64,000 nt of DNA from VRUE01 sp963699225. Its GTDB lineage: Bacteria; Actinomycetota; Thermoleophilia; Solirubrobacterales; 70-9. The DNA lies in the NCBI GenBank assembly GCA_963699225.1, contig OY969423.1, positions 1,798,001 through 1,862,000 of the forward strand, read 5' to 3'. A program made the position numbers and the translations under genes. Below the pieces are notes generated by a model. It had not been told where the DNA came from and did not search any database. It worked only from the letters and a program-made list of their open reading frames with translations. Positions 1 through 8,732 of this stretch are shown piece after piece (position 1 is the stretch's first letter; the number at the start of each line of letters is the position of its first letter).

Positions 1-232
1 GGTCACCGCGATCGCTGCCGGCGTCCTCGGCGTCTTCTTCCCCGGCGTCGCCGCGATCGGCGCCGGCTATGCCCTGCTGGTCTCGCTCGCCTGGCACTCG
101 CGCGAGGCGGCGGTGCTGGCGATCGAGCAGCGCGACGGGGTCAAGTTCTACGTCGTCCCCAACTCGGCCCTGCGCCCGATCCAGCTCGTCCGCACACCCG
201 GCCTGCGCAGCAGTCGCCGCGCCCACGCCTGA
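1..232 (+). CDS. C-terminal part of a hydrophobic protein (5' end outside window)
   Basis: An open frame runs in from the left edge (first full codon at 2) to a TGA at 230-232, giving 76 residues. The first half is hydrophobic (Gly/Ala/Val/Leu-rich, about residues 1-33) and looks like one or two membrane segments. The rest is a short hydrophilic tail ending in Arg/Ser-rich sequence. The frame has the strong G/C third-position bias of its neighbours, which supports it as real. Without the N-terminus I cannot assign a family; it may be the tail of a small membrane protein. Confidence 0.65.
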   Translation, partial: VTAIAAGVLGVFFPGVAAIGAGYALLVSLAWHSREAAVLAIEQRDGVKFYVVPNSALRPIQLVRTPGLRSSRRAHA

Positions 233-267
233 GTGAGCGTCGCCGCCGGCGGGTAGCGTGATCTCAG

Positions 268-951
268 ATGATCGTTCGACGCTCACTGAGCCTGCTCTCT
301 GTTATCGCGCTGGCTCTGATCCTCCCGGCAAGCGCAAGCGCGGTCGAACGCACGGTCACGGTCAAGGGCTCGGCAACGCAGAAGGTCCCCAACGACGCCG
401 CCAAACTCGGCTTCTCGGTCAGCAAGGAACGCAAGACCCGGGGAGCGGCGCTGCACGTCGTCGCGGTGAAGCTGCGGGCGGTGATCGCCACAGCACAAGC
501 GACACCAGGGATCGGCCCAGGCGACGTCACTACCGGCCAGATCTCAGTGCGAAAGATCAGCCGAGACAAGCACACCCTTTTCCGAGCCTCTGAGGGCGTC
601 GGCGTAGTCCTTCACGAACCCCAGCGCGCTGGCGAACTGGTCAACGCCGCGGTAGCGGCCGGCGCCACCGGCACCCGCGGCCCCACCTTCTTCGCCAGCA
701 ACCCCGAAGCCGCCTACAACAACACTCTCCTTGCGGCGTTCGACCAGGCCAAGGGCAAGGCCGCGACCCTGGCCACTCGGGCGGGCGCCGTCTTGGGCCC
801 GGCGATCACGATCGAAGAAGAGACGGAAGCGGTCCCAGTCGAAGGTCGCGCCAGTCCCAAGGGAGCTTCGGATACAGCGCCGGCACCGCCGGCCAAGCCC
901 GGCGCCTCCACGGTCACCGCCAGCGTCCGCGTCGTCTTCGCGCTCGAATAG
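268..951 (+). CDS. Secreted SIMPL-domain (DUF541, YggE/BP26-like) protein
   Basis: The 227-residue product has a clear signal peptide (Arg-Arg near the N-terminus, hydrophobic core, cleavage near SASA at about residues 22-25). The mature part starts with TVTVKGSATQKV, the usual opening of SIMPL domains, and the domain covers most of the rest. A Pro/Ala-rich insert lies near residues 190-212, before a last beta strand (TVTASVRVVFALE). Known relatives are periplasmic or surface proteins that form ring oligomers (BP26) or affect oxidative stress (YggE); the biochemical role is poorly defined. It is monocistronic, on the strand opposite the next gene. The ATG at 268 is chosen because it gives the complete signal peptide. 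Confidence 0.85.
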   Translation: MIVRRSLSLLSVIALALILPASASAVERTVTVKGSATQKVPNDAAKLGFSVSKERKTRGAALHVVAVKLRAVIATAQATPGIGPGDVTTGQISVRKISRDKHTLFRASEGVGVVLHEPQRAGELVNAAVAAGATGTRGPTFFASNPEAAYNNTLLAAFDQAKGKAATLATRAGAVLGPAITIEEETEAVPVEGRASPKGASDTAPAPPAKPGASTVTASVRVVFALE

Positions 952-972
952 CTCCGGTAGCCCTCGACCCTC

Positions 973-2697
973 CTACCGCTTGCGCAGCTTCTTGAACTCG
1001 GCCCAGCTGCGCGTGTTGGCGATGTCCGCCGCTGTCAGCCAGGCACGCCGCGCGGTGGCCACCGCGTAGGACATGTTGTTCAGCGTGTCGACCCCGTGGG
1101 CATCGGTGTTGAGCACGATCGTCACGCCCGCTTCGCTGGCCAGGCGAGCGTGGTGCTCGGAGAGGTCGCGGCGATTGGGGTTGCCGTTGATCTCGATCAT
1201 CGTGCCGTTGCGCGCCGCCGCCTCGGCCACGGCCTCGACGTCGACCCCGTAGGGCTCGCGGCGGCCGATCAGGCGGCCGGTGAGGTGGCCGATGCAATCG
1301 ACGTAGGGATTCTCGATCGCCGCCAGCACCCGCGCTGTCATCTCCTTCTCGGAGACGCCGAAGGAGGTGTGGACACTGGCGATGACCCAGTCGAGGCCCG
1401 CCAGCACGTCCTCGGAGTAGTCGAGCGAGCCGTCGAGGCCGATGTTTACCTCCGAGCCGGCAAGCAAACGGAAACCGCGTTTGCCCTTGTTCCAGTCGGC
1501 GACCTCGTCGATCCGCTCCCAGAGCCGCTCCTCGGTTACGTGGTCGCCGAAGCCGTGGCTGGCGGAGTGGTCGGTGATCGCCATGTAGGCATAGCCTCGC
1601 TCGCGGCCTGCCTCTGCCATCTCCTCCAGCGTGTTGCGACCGTCCGAGAGAGTGGTGTGCGAGTGCAGGTCGCCGTTGATGTCGTCGAGTGAGACCAGCT
1701 CCGGCAGCTTGCCTTCGCGCGCCGCCTTCAGCTCGCCGCGGCCCTCGCGCAACTCGGGCTCGATGTAGGCGTAGCCGAGGCGCTCGTAGACGGCCTCCTC
1801 GCTGGCACAGAGATCGACCTTGCCGCTCTCGACCTCGGTGATCCCGTGCTCGGAGACCGAGAGGCCGCGGCCGACGGCGTCCTCGCGTAGCTGCACGTTG
1901 TGCGCTTGGGAGCCGGTGAAGTGCTGCAGCAGGTTGCCGAAGGCCCGCGGCGCGACGATCCGCAGGTCGACCGAGATCCCGTTCTGGGTCTGCGCTCGCA
2001 CGCCGTTGGGTCCCGGTTTGCCCGCCGCCGCTATCAGTGGGCTGGCGAGGAGATGCTCGGCCAGCGCCTGCGGCTCGGTGGCGGTGGCGATCAGGTCGAT
2101 GTCCTTGCAGGTCTCGGCCCAGCGGCGAGCCGAACCCGCCACCTCGACCCTGTCCGCGGCCGGGTGCTCGCGCAGCGTCCGCGCCAGCTCCTCGGCGATC
2201 GGGCGCGCCATCGAGAGCAGCACGCGGCCGCTCGCCTCGCCCGGCTCGCCCAACCGCTGGAGACCAGCCAGGACGTTTTTCTCCGCTTTCGGCCCGAGGC
2301 CCTTCATCTCGCGAATCCGCTCGCCCTCCGCCGCCGCCCGGAGGTCATCGAGGGTGGCGACGCCGAGCTCGTCGAAGAGCCGCCGCGCCGTCTTCGCCCC
2401 GACCCCGGGCACGCGGGTGACCTCGATCAGAGTTGGCGGGAACTTGGCCTTCAGCTTCACCGCCGCGGGGATCTCGCCAGTCGCCAGCAGCGCGTCGATC
2501 TTTTCCGCCAGGGTCTTGCCGACACCGGGGATCTCGGTCGTCCGGCCCGCTGCGGCGAGGTCGGAAACCGAGACCGGGCTTTCGCGGATCGCCTTGGCCG
2601 CGGTGCCGTAGGCAAGCACGCGGTATTTGACCGCACCGTCGAGCTCGTAGAGCACCCCGAGCTCTTCGAGGGCGGCGGCTATCTCCGCATTGGTCAC
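973..2697 (-). CDS. polX: DNA polymerase X with C-terminal PHP domain
   Basis: The 574-residue length matches the bacterial PolX/PHP family (about 570). The N-terminal helix-hairpin-helix region shows IPGVGKTLAEKI, VPGVGAKTARRL and MKGLGPKAEKN. The nucleotidyltransferase core has GSARR followed by KDIDLI, supplying two catalytic Asp, and a third Asp in GISVDLRIV. The C-terminal PHP domain starts at about residue 342 with DLHSHTTLSDGRNT and contains AITDHSAS, the metal-binding His/Asp set of a 3'-5' exonuclease and 3'-end-processing phosphoesterase. PolX enzymes fill short gaps in base-excision repair. The gene is a single unit divergent from the mannosyltransferase at 2767, with about 70 bp between them for both promoters. 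Confidence 0.95.
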   Translation of the reverse strand: MTNAEIAAALEELGVLYELDGAVKYRVLAYGTAAKAIRESPVSVSDLAAAGRTTEIPGVGKTLAEKIDALLATGEIPAAVKLKAKFPPTLIEVTRVPGVGAKTARRLFDELGVATLDDLRAAAEGERIREMKGLGPKAEKNVLAGLQRLGEPGEASGRVLLSMARPIAEELARTLREHPAADRVEVAGSARRWAETCKDIDLIATATEPQALAEHLLASPLIAAAGKPGPNGVRAQTQNGISVDLRIVAPRAFGNLLQHFTGSQAHNVQLREDAVGRGLSVSEHGITEVESGKVDLCASEEAVYERLGYAYIEPELREGRGELKAAREGKLPELVSLDDINGDLHSHTTLSDGRNTLEEMAEAGRERGYAYMAITDHSASHGFGDHVTEERLWERIDEVADWNKGKRGFRLLAGSEVNIGLDGSLDYSEDVLAGLDWVIASVHTSFGVSEKEMTARVLAAIENPYVDCIGHLTGRLIGRREPYGVDVEAVAEAAARNGTMIEINGNPNRRDLSEHHARLASEAGVTIVLNTDAHGVDTLNNMSYAVATARRAWLTAADIANTRSWAEFKKLRKR

Positions 2698-2766
2698 AGC
2701 TGCAAGCTAGCGAGCGGCGGCCTCTTTAGCTCGCGCTCAGCTGCGTCAATAGCATCGCCCCCGCAG

Positions 2767-3492
2767 ATGCCCGCGAGCAAACCCGAGCGAGGGCCGGCCT
2801 GGCTCGTCCTCCCCACCTACGAAGAGGCGTCGAACATCGAGCGGCTGGTTGCCGATGCGCGCGACAAGCTTCCCGCTAACGCCCAGGTCCTGATCGTCGA
2901 CGACAACTCCGCCGACGGCACCGGGCGGATCGCCGACGAGCTCGCCGAGCGGGAAGAGTCGATCCACTTCCTCCACCGCGAGACCAAGGAAGGCCTCGGC
3001 CCCGCCTACATTGCCGGCTTCCGCCATGCCCTCGCCGGCGGGGCGGGCCTGGTGATCGAGATGGACGCTGACTTCTCGCACGAGCCCGCCTACTTGCCGC
3101 GCTTGCTCGAGGCCGCCGAGCGCGCCGACATCGTGATCGGCTCGCGCTACGTGCCCGGCGGCGGCGTCAGCGACTGGGGGGCGCTGCGACGGGCGATCAG
3201 CAAGGGGGGCAGCACCTACGCCCGGCTCGCCCTCGGGGTCGGAGTGCGGGACCTGACCGGGGGCTTCAAGTGCTTTCGCCGCGAGGTGCTGGAGGCGGTC
3301 GACCTCAGCGCGATCCGTTCTCGCGGCTACGCCTTCCAGGTCGAGGTGACTTACCGGGCGATCCAGCTCGGCTTCGACGTGGTCGAGGTGCCGATCGTCT
3401 TCCGCGACCGCCAGACGGGCTCGTCGAAGATGAGCCGCTCGATCGTGCTGGAGGCGATCTGGCGGGTGCCTCTTCTACGCTATGGACGGTGA
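2767..3492 (+). CDS. Polyprenol monophosphomannose synthase (GT2 family)
   Basis: A 241-residue family 2 glycosyltransferase of the dolichol/polyprenol-phosphate mannose synthase type. Motifs are the nucleotide-binding VDDNSADGTG near residue 43, the DxD-type metal site MDADFSHEP near residue 98, GSRYVPGGG, and a C-terminal region typical of Ppm1/DPM1 (FRDRQTGSSKMS). Relatives transfer mannose from GDP-mannose to polyprenyl phosphate at the inner membrane, feeding protein O-mannosylation or lipoglycan synthesis. There is no membrane domain, so it is the catalytic subunit type. The frame is open far upstream into the antisense of polX; the ATG at 2767 is chosen because the family's N-terminal strand (WLVLPTYEE) begins directly after it. 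Confidence 0.88.
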   Translation: MPASKPERGPAWLVLPTYEEASNIERLVADARDKLPANAQVLIVDDNSADGTGRIADELAEREESIHFLHRETKEGLGPAYIAGFRHALAGGAGLVIEMDADFSHEPAYLPRLLEAAERADIVIGSRYVPGGGVSDWGALRRAISKGGSTYARLALGVGVRDLTGGFKCFRREVLEAVDLSAIRSRGYAFQVEVTYRAIQLGFDVVEVPIVFRDRQTGSSKMSRSIVLEAIWRVPLLRYGR

Positions 3493-3576
3493 GGAGAGCG
3501 GCCCGAGAGGGCTTGAAGACCTCGCTATACTTTATGAAGTATTGAGCGCCGAACCTCAACCAGGAGAGCGATCCCA

Positions 3577-3903
3577 GTGACAGGCAAACTCAGCGACGTG
3601 ACAGACGCCAACTTCAAGTCGGAGGTCCTCGAGGCCGAGGGGCCCGTGCTCGTCGACTTCTGGGCTCCCTGGTGCGGCCCCTGCCGCGTGGTCCATCCGG
3701 TGCTCGAGGAGATCGACGCCGAGCGCGACGATCTCAACATCGTCAGCATCAACGTCGATGAGAACCAGCAGACCGCCGCTCAGTACGAAGTCCTCTCGAT
3801 CCCGACCATGATCCTCTTCAAAGACGGGGCGATCGCCAAGAAGGTCATTGGCGCGATGCCCAAGCGTCGCCTCGAGGCCGAGCTCGAGCCGGCACTCGCC
3901 TAG
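3577..3903 (+). CDS. trxA: Thioredoxin
   Basis: A 108-residue classical thioredoxin with the active site WCGPC inside VDFWAPWCGPCRVV and the conserved cis-Pro in SIPTMILF. It reduces protein disulfides in the cytoplasm using thioredoxin reductase, which is not in this window. The GTG start at 3577 follows an AGGAG ribosome site at about 3562. A good -10 hexamer, TATACT at 3526-3531, lies in the 84-bp upstream gap, but I see no convincing -35. A small tautomerase gene follows after 15 bp and may be cotranscribed. Confidence 0.95.
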   Translation: MTGKLSDVTDANFKSEVLEAEGPVLVDFWAPWCGPCRVVHPVLEEIDAERDDLNIVSINVDENQQTAAQYEVLSIPTMILFKDGAIAKKVIGAMPKRRLEAELEPALA

Positions 3904-3918
3904 CGGCCCGGTAGCGCC

Positions 3919-4098
3919 GTGCCCTTCGTCGAGGTCAACTGGTTCGAGGGACGTACCGACGAGCAGAAGGCGGAGATCGCCCGACGCATCGAAGCGGCAC
4001 TAATCGACGTCGCCGGTGTGGCGCCCGATCACTGTTGGATCAAGTTCTCGGATTCAAAGAAGACCGACTTCATCATCGGCGAGAAGGCCTCGGACTAG
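3919..4098 (+). CDS. Small 4-oxalocrotonate tautomerase-family protein
   Basis: A 59-residue product (GTG start at 3919, TAG at 4096-4098). The second codon is proline, the catalytic base of the 4-OT superfamily once the initiator is removed. The sequence continues with FVEVNWFEGRTDEQKAEI, matching the family's conserved EGRTxEQK segment. Length is right for 4-OT subunits (about 60 residues), which assemble as hexamers or trimer-of-dimer forms. The usual C-terminal Arg residues of the active site are not obvious, so the substrate is unknown. It follows trxA by 15 bp, suggesting cotranscription. It is short enough to be missed by length-filtered gene callers. Confidence 0.85.
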   Translation: MPFVEVNWFEGRTDEQKAEIARRIEAALIDVAGVAPDHCWIKFSDSKKTDFIIGEKASD

Positions 4099-4109
4099 CG
4101 CGCGGAGGT

Positions 4110-4212
4110 AGCCGTCCAGGGAGCCCTCTCCCGAAGACCGTTGCGCAGCAGGTCCGCATCTCGGGTCCCAGCGTGGTCGCCAAGCCTTCCGGAGAGGGCT
4201 CCCTGGACGGCT
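4110..4212. repeat. Long inverted repeat (22-bp perfect arms)
   Basis: The arm at 4110-4131 is the exact reverse complement of 4191-4212 (22 of 22); with one mismatch it extends about five more bases inward. The 59-bp spacer contains no gene. It lies 11 bp after the tautomerase stop, between genes pointing at each other, so it could serve as a bidirectional terminator, though there is no U-run. The long arms with a sizeable spacer also resemble a miniature palindromic element. Confidence 0.8.
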
Positions 4213-4321
4213 TCGACACGTGTGCCAGGACGGCCCAGCCCGCGAATGCTTTCGCGGAAGTGCTCTACACCTTGAGCGTCTAGTCGAAGCGAGGAATCGA
4301 GGTTCGGCCGGAGAAGCGCGA

Positions 4322-4558
4322 CTAGAGTTGGGTGACGATTGCGGCGAAGCCGGCGATGTAGGCGGCTGAGAGGGCTATGACACCGTGGATCATCGTGCGG
4401 TTGATCGATTCGAAGCCGCTTTTCATCTCGCTCCGAAGCTCTCGAATTTCGCTCTCTACTCTGTCGAGGCGATCGTTGACGTCGCCGAAACGCCTGTCGA
4501 CTTCACCACGGAAATCGTCCAGTCGCGCGTCTGTCCAGCTCTCCCTCATCACGTGCAT
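4322..4558 (-). CDS. Small coiled-coil membrane protein, unknown function
   Basis: A 78-residue product with two parts: a charged heptad-like stretch (about residues 10-48, with many Arg, Glu and Leu, e.g. RLDRVESEIRELRSEM) predicted to be a coiled coil, then a C-terminal hydrophobic segment (about 58-76) that looks like a single membrane anchor. The layout resembles DUF1640-like and related small coiled-coil anchor proteins, but I cannot name a family. An in-frame ATG at codon 4 is an alternative start. It is tail-to-tail with the region of the long inverted repeat and just downstream of ileS on the same strand, with 45 bp between them. Confidence 0.65.
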   Translation of the reverse strand: MHVMRESWTDARLDDFRGEVDRRFGDVNDRLDRVESEIRELRSEMKSGFESINRTMIHGVIALSAAYIAGFAAIVTQL

Positions 4559-4603
4559 GATTGCACCGTAAACATTTCGGTCGCAAGCATGGTGCGCGGA
4601 ATG

Positions 4604-7600
4604 TCAAATCTTCGTCACGCCTATCTCGAGGTCGCGGCCGTCGACACGGACGAAAAGGCCTTCCGAAGCGTCGTAGGCGACTGAGGTGGCTAGAACCTCG
4701 CCGGCGATGTAGGGCTCATACTCGCGAGCGGCAGCGATCAGCTCGTCATCGCCGCCAAGGGTCAGCGCGATGCGGTCGGAGATGTCGAGGCCCGCTGCTT
4801 TACGGGCGTTCTGGACGGCGTGGACGATCTCGCGGGCGAGGCCCTCGCGGCGCAGCTCGTCGTCGAGCTCGAGCTGCAGGGCGACGGCGTGGCCGGCCTC
4901 CGCCTCGACCTCGTAGCCCTGCAGCGGCTGCAGGGCGAGGGTGACCTCGTCGGGGCCGATCGTGTGGTCGTCGCCGTCGATGCTGATCCCAACCTCGCCG
5001 CCGTCGGCCATCACCTTGGCGACGTGGACGGGGTCGAGCGCCTCAACTGCAGCGGCGACCTGGGGCATGCGCTTGCCGAAGCGCGGGCCGAGCGAGCGGT
5101 AGTTGGGCTTGACCGCGTAGCTGACCAGGTCGGCCTCTTCGGAGACGAAGTCGAGCTCCTTGACGTTGAGCTCGCTGGTGACCAGGTCGGCGCGGGCCTC
5201 GATCGCGGCGCGCTCGGCGTCGTTGGCGACGATCACGGCGCGGCGCAGCGGCTGGCGCACCTTGGCCTTGGCCTGGGCGCGGGCGGCACGGCCGAGCTCG
5301 ACCGTGAGCCGCACCGCCTCCATCGCCCCCTCGAGCTCGGGATCGGTAAGCGCGGCATCGGCTGCCGGGAAATCGCGCAGGTGGACCGAGTCGGGACTCT
5401 CGCCGAGCGCTTCGGCCTCACCGCCGGCAAGGTTGAGGTGGATCTCATCGGCCAGGAATGGCGTGAAGGGCGCGAGCAGCGCGGAGACCTCGAGCAGGCA
5501 GTGGCGCAAGGTCGCGAAGGCGGCGCGGTCGCCATCCCAGAAGCGGCGGCGCGAGAGCCTTACGTACCAGTTGGAGAGCTCCTCGACGTACTCGGCGATC
5601 GCCCGCCCGGCGGCGGTGCAGTCGAACTCGTCCATGTTCTCGCGCACCGTCGCGACCGTCGACTGCAACTTCGAGAGCGCCCAGCGGTCGAGGTCGTTGC
5701 TCGGCTCGGGCACGCCGTCGAAGTCGGCTGGCCCGAGGTCCTCGGCGTTGGCGTAGAGGACCCAGAAGGAGTAGGTGTTCCAAAGGGTGAGCAGGAACTG
5801 GCGCACCGATTCGCCGACCGTGTCGACCGAGAAGCGGTAGCCCGACCAGGGCTGCTGGGCGGTCAGGTAGTACCAGCGAAAGGCGTCGGCGCCGTGGGCC
5901 GAGATCACGTCCCAGGGCTCGACCACGTTGCCCTTGCTCTTCGACATCTTCTGGCCCTCGGGGTCGAGGATCAGGCCGAGGCAGACGCAGTTGCGGTAGC
6001 TCGACTCCTCGAAGAGCAGGGTCGACTCGGCGAGCAGCGTGTAGAACCAGCCGCGGGTCTGGTCGATCGCCTCGCAGATGAAGTCGGCCGGAAAGCGTTC
6101 GGCGAACAGCTCCTCGTTCTCGAACGGATAGTGCAACTGCGCGAAGGGCATCGCGCCGCTGTCGTACCAGGTGTCGATCACCGATTTGACCCGGTGCATC
6201 TCGCCACCGCAGCTCGCGCAGTCGAGCACCACTTCATCGATGTAGGGGCGGTGCAGGTCCTCGGGCACCTCCCCCCTCGCCCGCTCGCGCAGCTCGGCGA
6301 CCGAGCCGGCGCAGTAGAGCTCGGTGCAGTCGCCTTTGGTGCAGTGCCAGATCGGCAGCGGCGTGCCCCAGTAGCGGTCGCGCGAGAGCGCCCAGTCGAC
6401 GTTGTTCTCCAGCCACTTGCCGAAGCGGCCGTCCTTGATGTGCTCGGGGTGCCAGCCGATCGTCTCGTTGTTGGAGAGCAGTTGGTCGCGCACCTGCGAG
6501 GTGGCGATGTACCAGCTCGACTTGGCGTAATAGAGCAGCGGCGTGTCGCAGCGCCAGCAGTGCGGATAGGAGTGCTCGTAGACCTGCTGGCGGAAGAGCA
6601 GGCCGCGGGAGTCGAGGTCGGCGATCAGCGCCTTGGTCACCTCGGGGTCCTTGACGAACTGCCCCTCGAAACCGCTGACGCGGCGGTCGAAGCGACCTTC
6701 GAGGTTGACCGGGTTGTAGAGCGTGGCGGCGGTGGTCGGGTCGAAGAGGCCGTTGGCGGCGGCGACCGCGTAGTCGTCTTCGCCGAAGGCGGGGGCGATG
6801 TGGACCAGCCCGGTGCCGTCCTCGGTGGTGACGAAATCGCCGGCGAGGACGCGGAAGGCGTTGGCGGGCTCCTCGTCCAGCTCGAAGACCGGGCCCTTGT
6901 ATTGGCGGCCGACCAGGGTCGAGCCCGGCAGGCGCTCGAGTACCTCGACGTCCTCACCCAGCACCCGCTCGAGCAGCGGCTCGGCGAGGATCAGGGTCTC
7001 CTCGCCGCTGCGGGCTTTGACGTAGGTGACCTCCGGCGCGACGGCGACGGCGACGTTGCCCGGCAGCGTCCACGGGGTCGTCGTCCAGACCAGCAATGAC
7101 TCCCCCGCCTCACCCCCGTCCTCGCCGAGCAGCGGGAAGCGCACATATATAGACGGGTCCTCGACGTCTTTGTAGCCGAGCGCGACCTCGTGCGAAGAGA
7201 GCGCGGTGCCGCAGCGCGGGCAGTAAGGCACGACCTTGTGGCCCTCATATAGGCGGTCTTTGTCCCAGAGCTGCTTCAGCGACCACCAGACCGACTCGAT
7301 GTAGTCGTCGTCGAGGGTGACGTAGGGATCGTCGAGGTCGATCCAGAAGCCGATCCGCTCGGTCAACTTGTTCCACTCCTCGACGTACTCGAAGACCGAC
7401 TCGCGGCAGCGGGCGTTGAACTTGTCGATGCCGAACTCCTCGATCTCCTGCTTGGAGGAGATGCCGAGCTGCTTTTCGACCTCGATCTCGACCGGCAGCC
7501 CGTGGCAGTCCCAGCCGGCCTTGCGCGGCACCCGGTAGCCGCACATCGAGCGGTAGCGCGGGTAGATGTCCTTGAAGACGCGGGCGAGGACGTGGTGGGA

Positions 7601-7771
7601 GCCGGGCCGCCCGTTGGCGGTTGGCGGGCCCTCGTAGAAGTTCCAGAGCTCGGCCCCCTGGCGCTGGTCGAGCGAGCGCTGGAAGACATCGCGCTCGCGC
7701 CAGCGCTCCAGCACCCGCTCCTCGAGCTCGGGGAAGAACTGCTTGGTGTCGACGGGGCGGAAGCCGGGCAT
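4604..7771 (-). CDS. ileS: Isoleucyl-tRNA synthetase, IleRS2 type
   Basis: A 1055-residue class I aminoacyl-tRNA synthetase charging tRNA-Ile. It has the Rossmann catalytic core, the CP1 editing domain, the KMSKSKGN loop (near 5930-5952), a tryptophan-containing WSGYRFS segment and a long anticodon-binding C-terminus. Cys-rich sites CPRCG and CASCG are present. The N-terminal signature is not HIGH: residues 55-60 read RPGSHH, a G-X-H-H arrangement. That and the length place it in the eukaryote-like IleRS2 group, associated with mupirocin resistance. The 73-bp gap to the divergent dehydrogenase at 7845 is too short for a T-box leader, and none is seen. Confidence 0.97.
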   Translation of the reverse strand: MPGFRPVDTKQFFPELEERVLERWRERDVFQRSLDQRQGAELWNFYEGPPTANGRPGSHHVLARVFKDIYPRYRSMCGYRVPRKAGWDCHGLPVEIEVEKQLGISSKQEIEEFGIDKFNARCRESVFEYVEEWNKLTERIGFWIDLDDPYVTLDDDYIESVWWSLKQLWDKDRLYEGHKVVPYCPRCGTALSSHEVALGYKDVEDPSIYVRFPLLGEDGGEAGESLLVWTTTPWTLPGNVAVAVAPEVTYVKARSGEETLILAEPLLERVLGEDVEVLERLPGSTLVGRQYKGPVFELDEEPANAFRVLAGDFVTTEDGTGLVHIAPAFGEDDYAVAAANGLFDPTTAATLYNPVNLEGRFDRRVSGFEGQFVKDPEVTKALIADLDSRGLLFRQQVYEHSYPHCWRCDTPLLYYAKSSWYIATSQVRDQLLSNNETIGWHPEHIKDGRFGKWLENNVDWALSRDRYWGTPLPIWHCTKGDCTELYCAGSVAELRERARGEVPEDLHRPYIDEVVLDCASCGGEMHRVKSVIDTWYDSGAMPFAQLHYPFENEELFAERFPADFICEAIDQTRGWFYTLLAESTLLFEESSYRNCVCLGLILDPEGQKMSKSKGNVVEPWDVISAHGADAFRWYYLTAQQPWSGYRFSVDTVGESVRQFLLTLWNTYSFWVLYANAEDLGPADFDGVPEPSNDLDRWALSKLQSTVATVRENMDEFDCTAAGRAIAEYVEELSNWYVRLSRRRFWDGDRAAFATLRHCLLEVSALLAPFTPFLADEIHLNLAGGEAEALGESPDSVHLRDFPAADAALTDPELEGAMEAVRLTVELGRAARAQAKAKVRQPLRRAVIVANDAERAAIEARADLVTSELNVKELDFVSEEADLVSYAVKPNYRSLGPRFGKRMPQVAAAVEALDPVHVAKVMADGGEVGISIDGDDHTIGPDEVTLALQPLQGYEVEAEAGHAVALQLELDDELRREGLAREIVHAVQNARKAAGLDISDRIALTLGGDDELIAAAREYEPYIAGEVLATSVAYDASEGLFVRVDGRDLEIGVTKI

Positions 7772-7844
7772 GGACGGGTGATTCTAGGAGCGGCCCGGTC
7801 CCCGGTCCCTGCCGGGTGAGATCGGTACGCATTAGTCTTGCCGC

Positions 7845-8720
7845 GTGCCGGCTTACGACCTCAACGGCAAGGCGGCGCTCGTCACCGGTGCCGCCCGCGG
7901 GATCGGCTTCGAAACGGCGCGCCAGCTGCACGCGCGGGGCGCCTCGATCGCGGTCGTCGACCTCGACGCCACCGGGGCACGCGAGGCCGCCGAGCGGATT
8001 GGCGAGCGCACCCTCGGGATCGCCGCCGACGTCACCGACGCGGGCGCGATGCGCGCCGCGGTGGCGGAGACGGTCGAGCGCTTCGGCGGGCTCGACATCG
8101 CGATGGCCAACGCGGGGATCGCGCCGCCCACGATCACGACGACGCGGGCGATGCCGGTCGAGGAGTGGGAGCGGGTGATCGACGTCAACCTGATGGGCGT
8201 CTGGCACACGGTGCGGGCCGCGCTGCCGCAGATCAGCGAGCGCAACGGCCAGGTCGTCATCGTCGCCTCGGCGGCGGCCTTCGTCAACGGCATGCTGATG
8301 AGCCCCTACGCGACCTCCAAGGCGGCGGTCGAGGCCTTCGGCCGCTCGCTGCGAGCCGAGCTTGCGCCCTTCGGAGCCAGCGCCAGCGTCGTCTACTTCA
8401 GCTGGATCGACACCAAGATGGTCCAGGACACCTTCGAGAAGCCAGGCACCAAGCTGCTGCAGGAGTTCTCCCCGGACTTCCTGCTCAAACGGACCACGCC
8501 CGCCGCCGCCGGCGCTGCGATCGTCGCCGGCATCGAGGAGCGGGCGCCGCGGATCTTCGCCCCGAAGTGGCTGCGCTACGTCTCCGCCTTTCGCGGCCTG
8601 ATCAACCCGCTGCTCGAGCGCCGGGTCGAGCGCGACCCGCGCATGGCCGCGGCGATTCGCAAGGCCGAGACGGTGGAAGCGGGCAACGCGGATGCCTCCG
8701 AGCCGACTGCTCCGCGCTAG
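7845..8720 (+). CDS. Short-chain dehydrogenase/reductase (copy 1 of a tandem pair)
   Basis: A 291-residue classical SDR with cofactor loop TGAARGIG (about residues 15-22), an acidic residue at the end of strand 2 (VVDLDA, favouring NAD(H)), ANAG, and the catalytic Tyr/Lys in YATSK. A C-terminal extension with LRYVSAFRGLINPLLERR is shared with the next gene and is longer than in minimal SDRs. The GTG start at 7845 is followed by PAYDLNGK, identical in the paralogue. Substrate unknown. It stands 12 bp ahead of a close paralogue, so this is a tandem duplication and probably one operon. Confidence 0.9.
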   Translation: MPAYDLNGKAALVTGAARGIGFETARQLHARGASIAVVDLDATGAREAAERIGERTLGIAADVTDAGAMRAAVAETVERFGGLDIAMANAGIAPPTITTTRAMPVEEWERVIDVNLMGVWHTVRAALPQISERNGQVVIVASAAAFVNGMLMSPYATSKAAVEAFGRSLRAELAPFGASASVVYFSWIDTKMVQDTFEKPGTKLLQEFSPDFLLKRTTPAAAGAAIVAGIEERAPRIFAPKWLRYVSAFRGLINPLLERRVERDPRMAAAIRKAETVEAGNADASEPTAPR

Positions 8721-8732
8721 GCTGCCCGCCGC

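Noticed and set aside
3503..3531. Sigma-70 promoter for trxA (TATACT at 3526)
   Set aside because: The -10 is good but no -35 at 16-18 bp is convincing, so it is mentioned only in the gene entry.
4820..7099. Very long open frame antisense to ileS (759 codons)
   Set aside because: GC-rich coding sequence often leaves the opposite strand open. Its peptide is Gly/Asp/Val/Leu-rich without domains, and ileS is certain.
7772..7844. T-box riboswitch for ileS
   Set aside because: The 73-bp gap is too short and no T-box core sequence is present.
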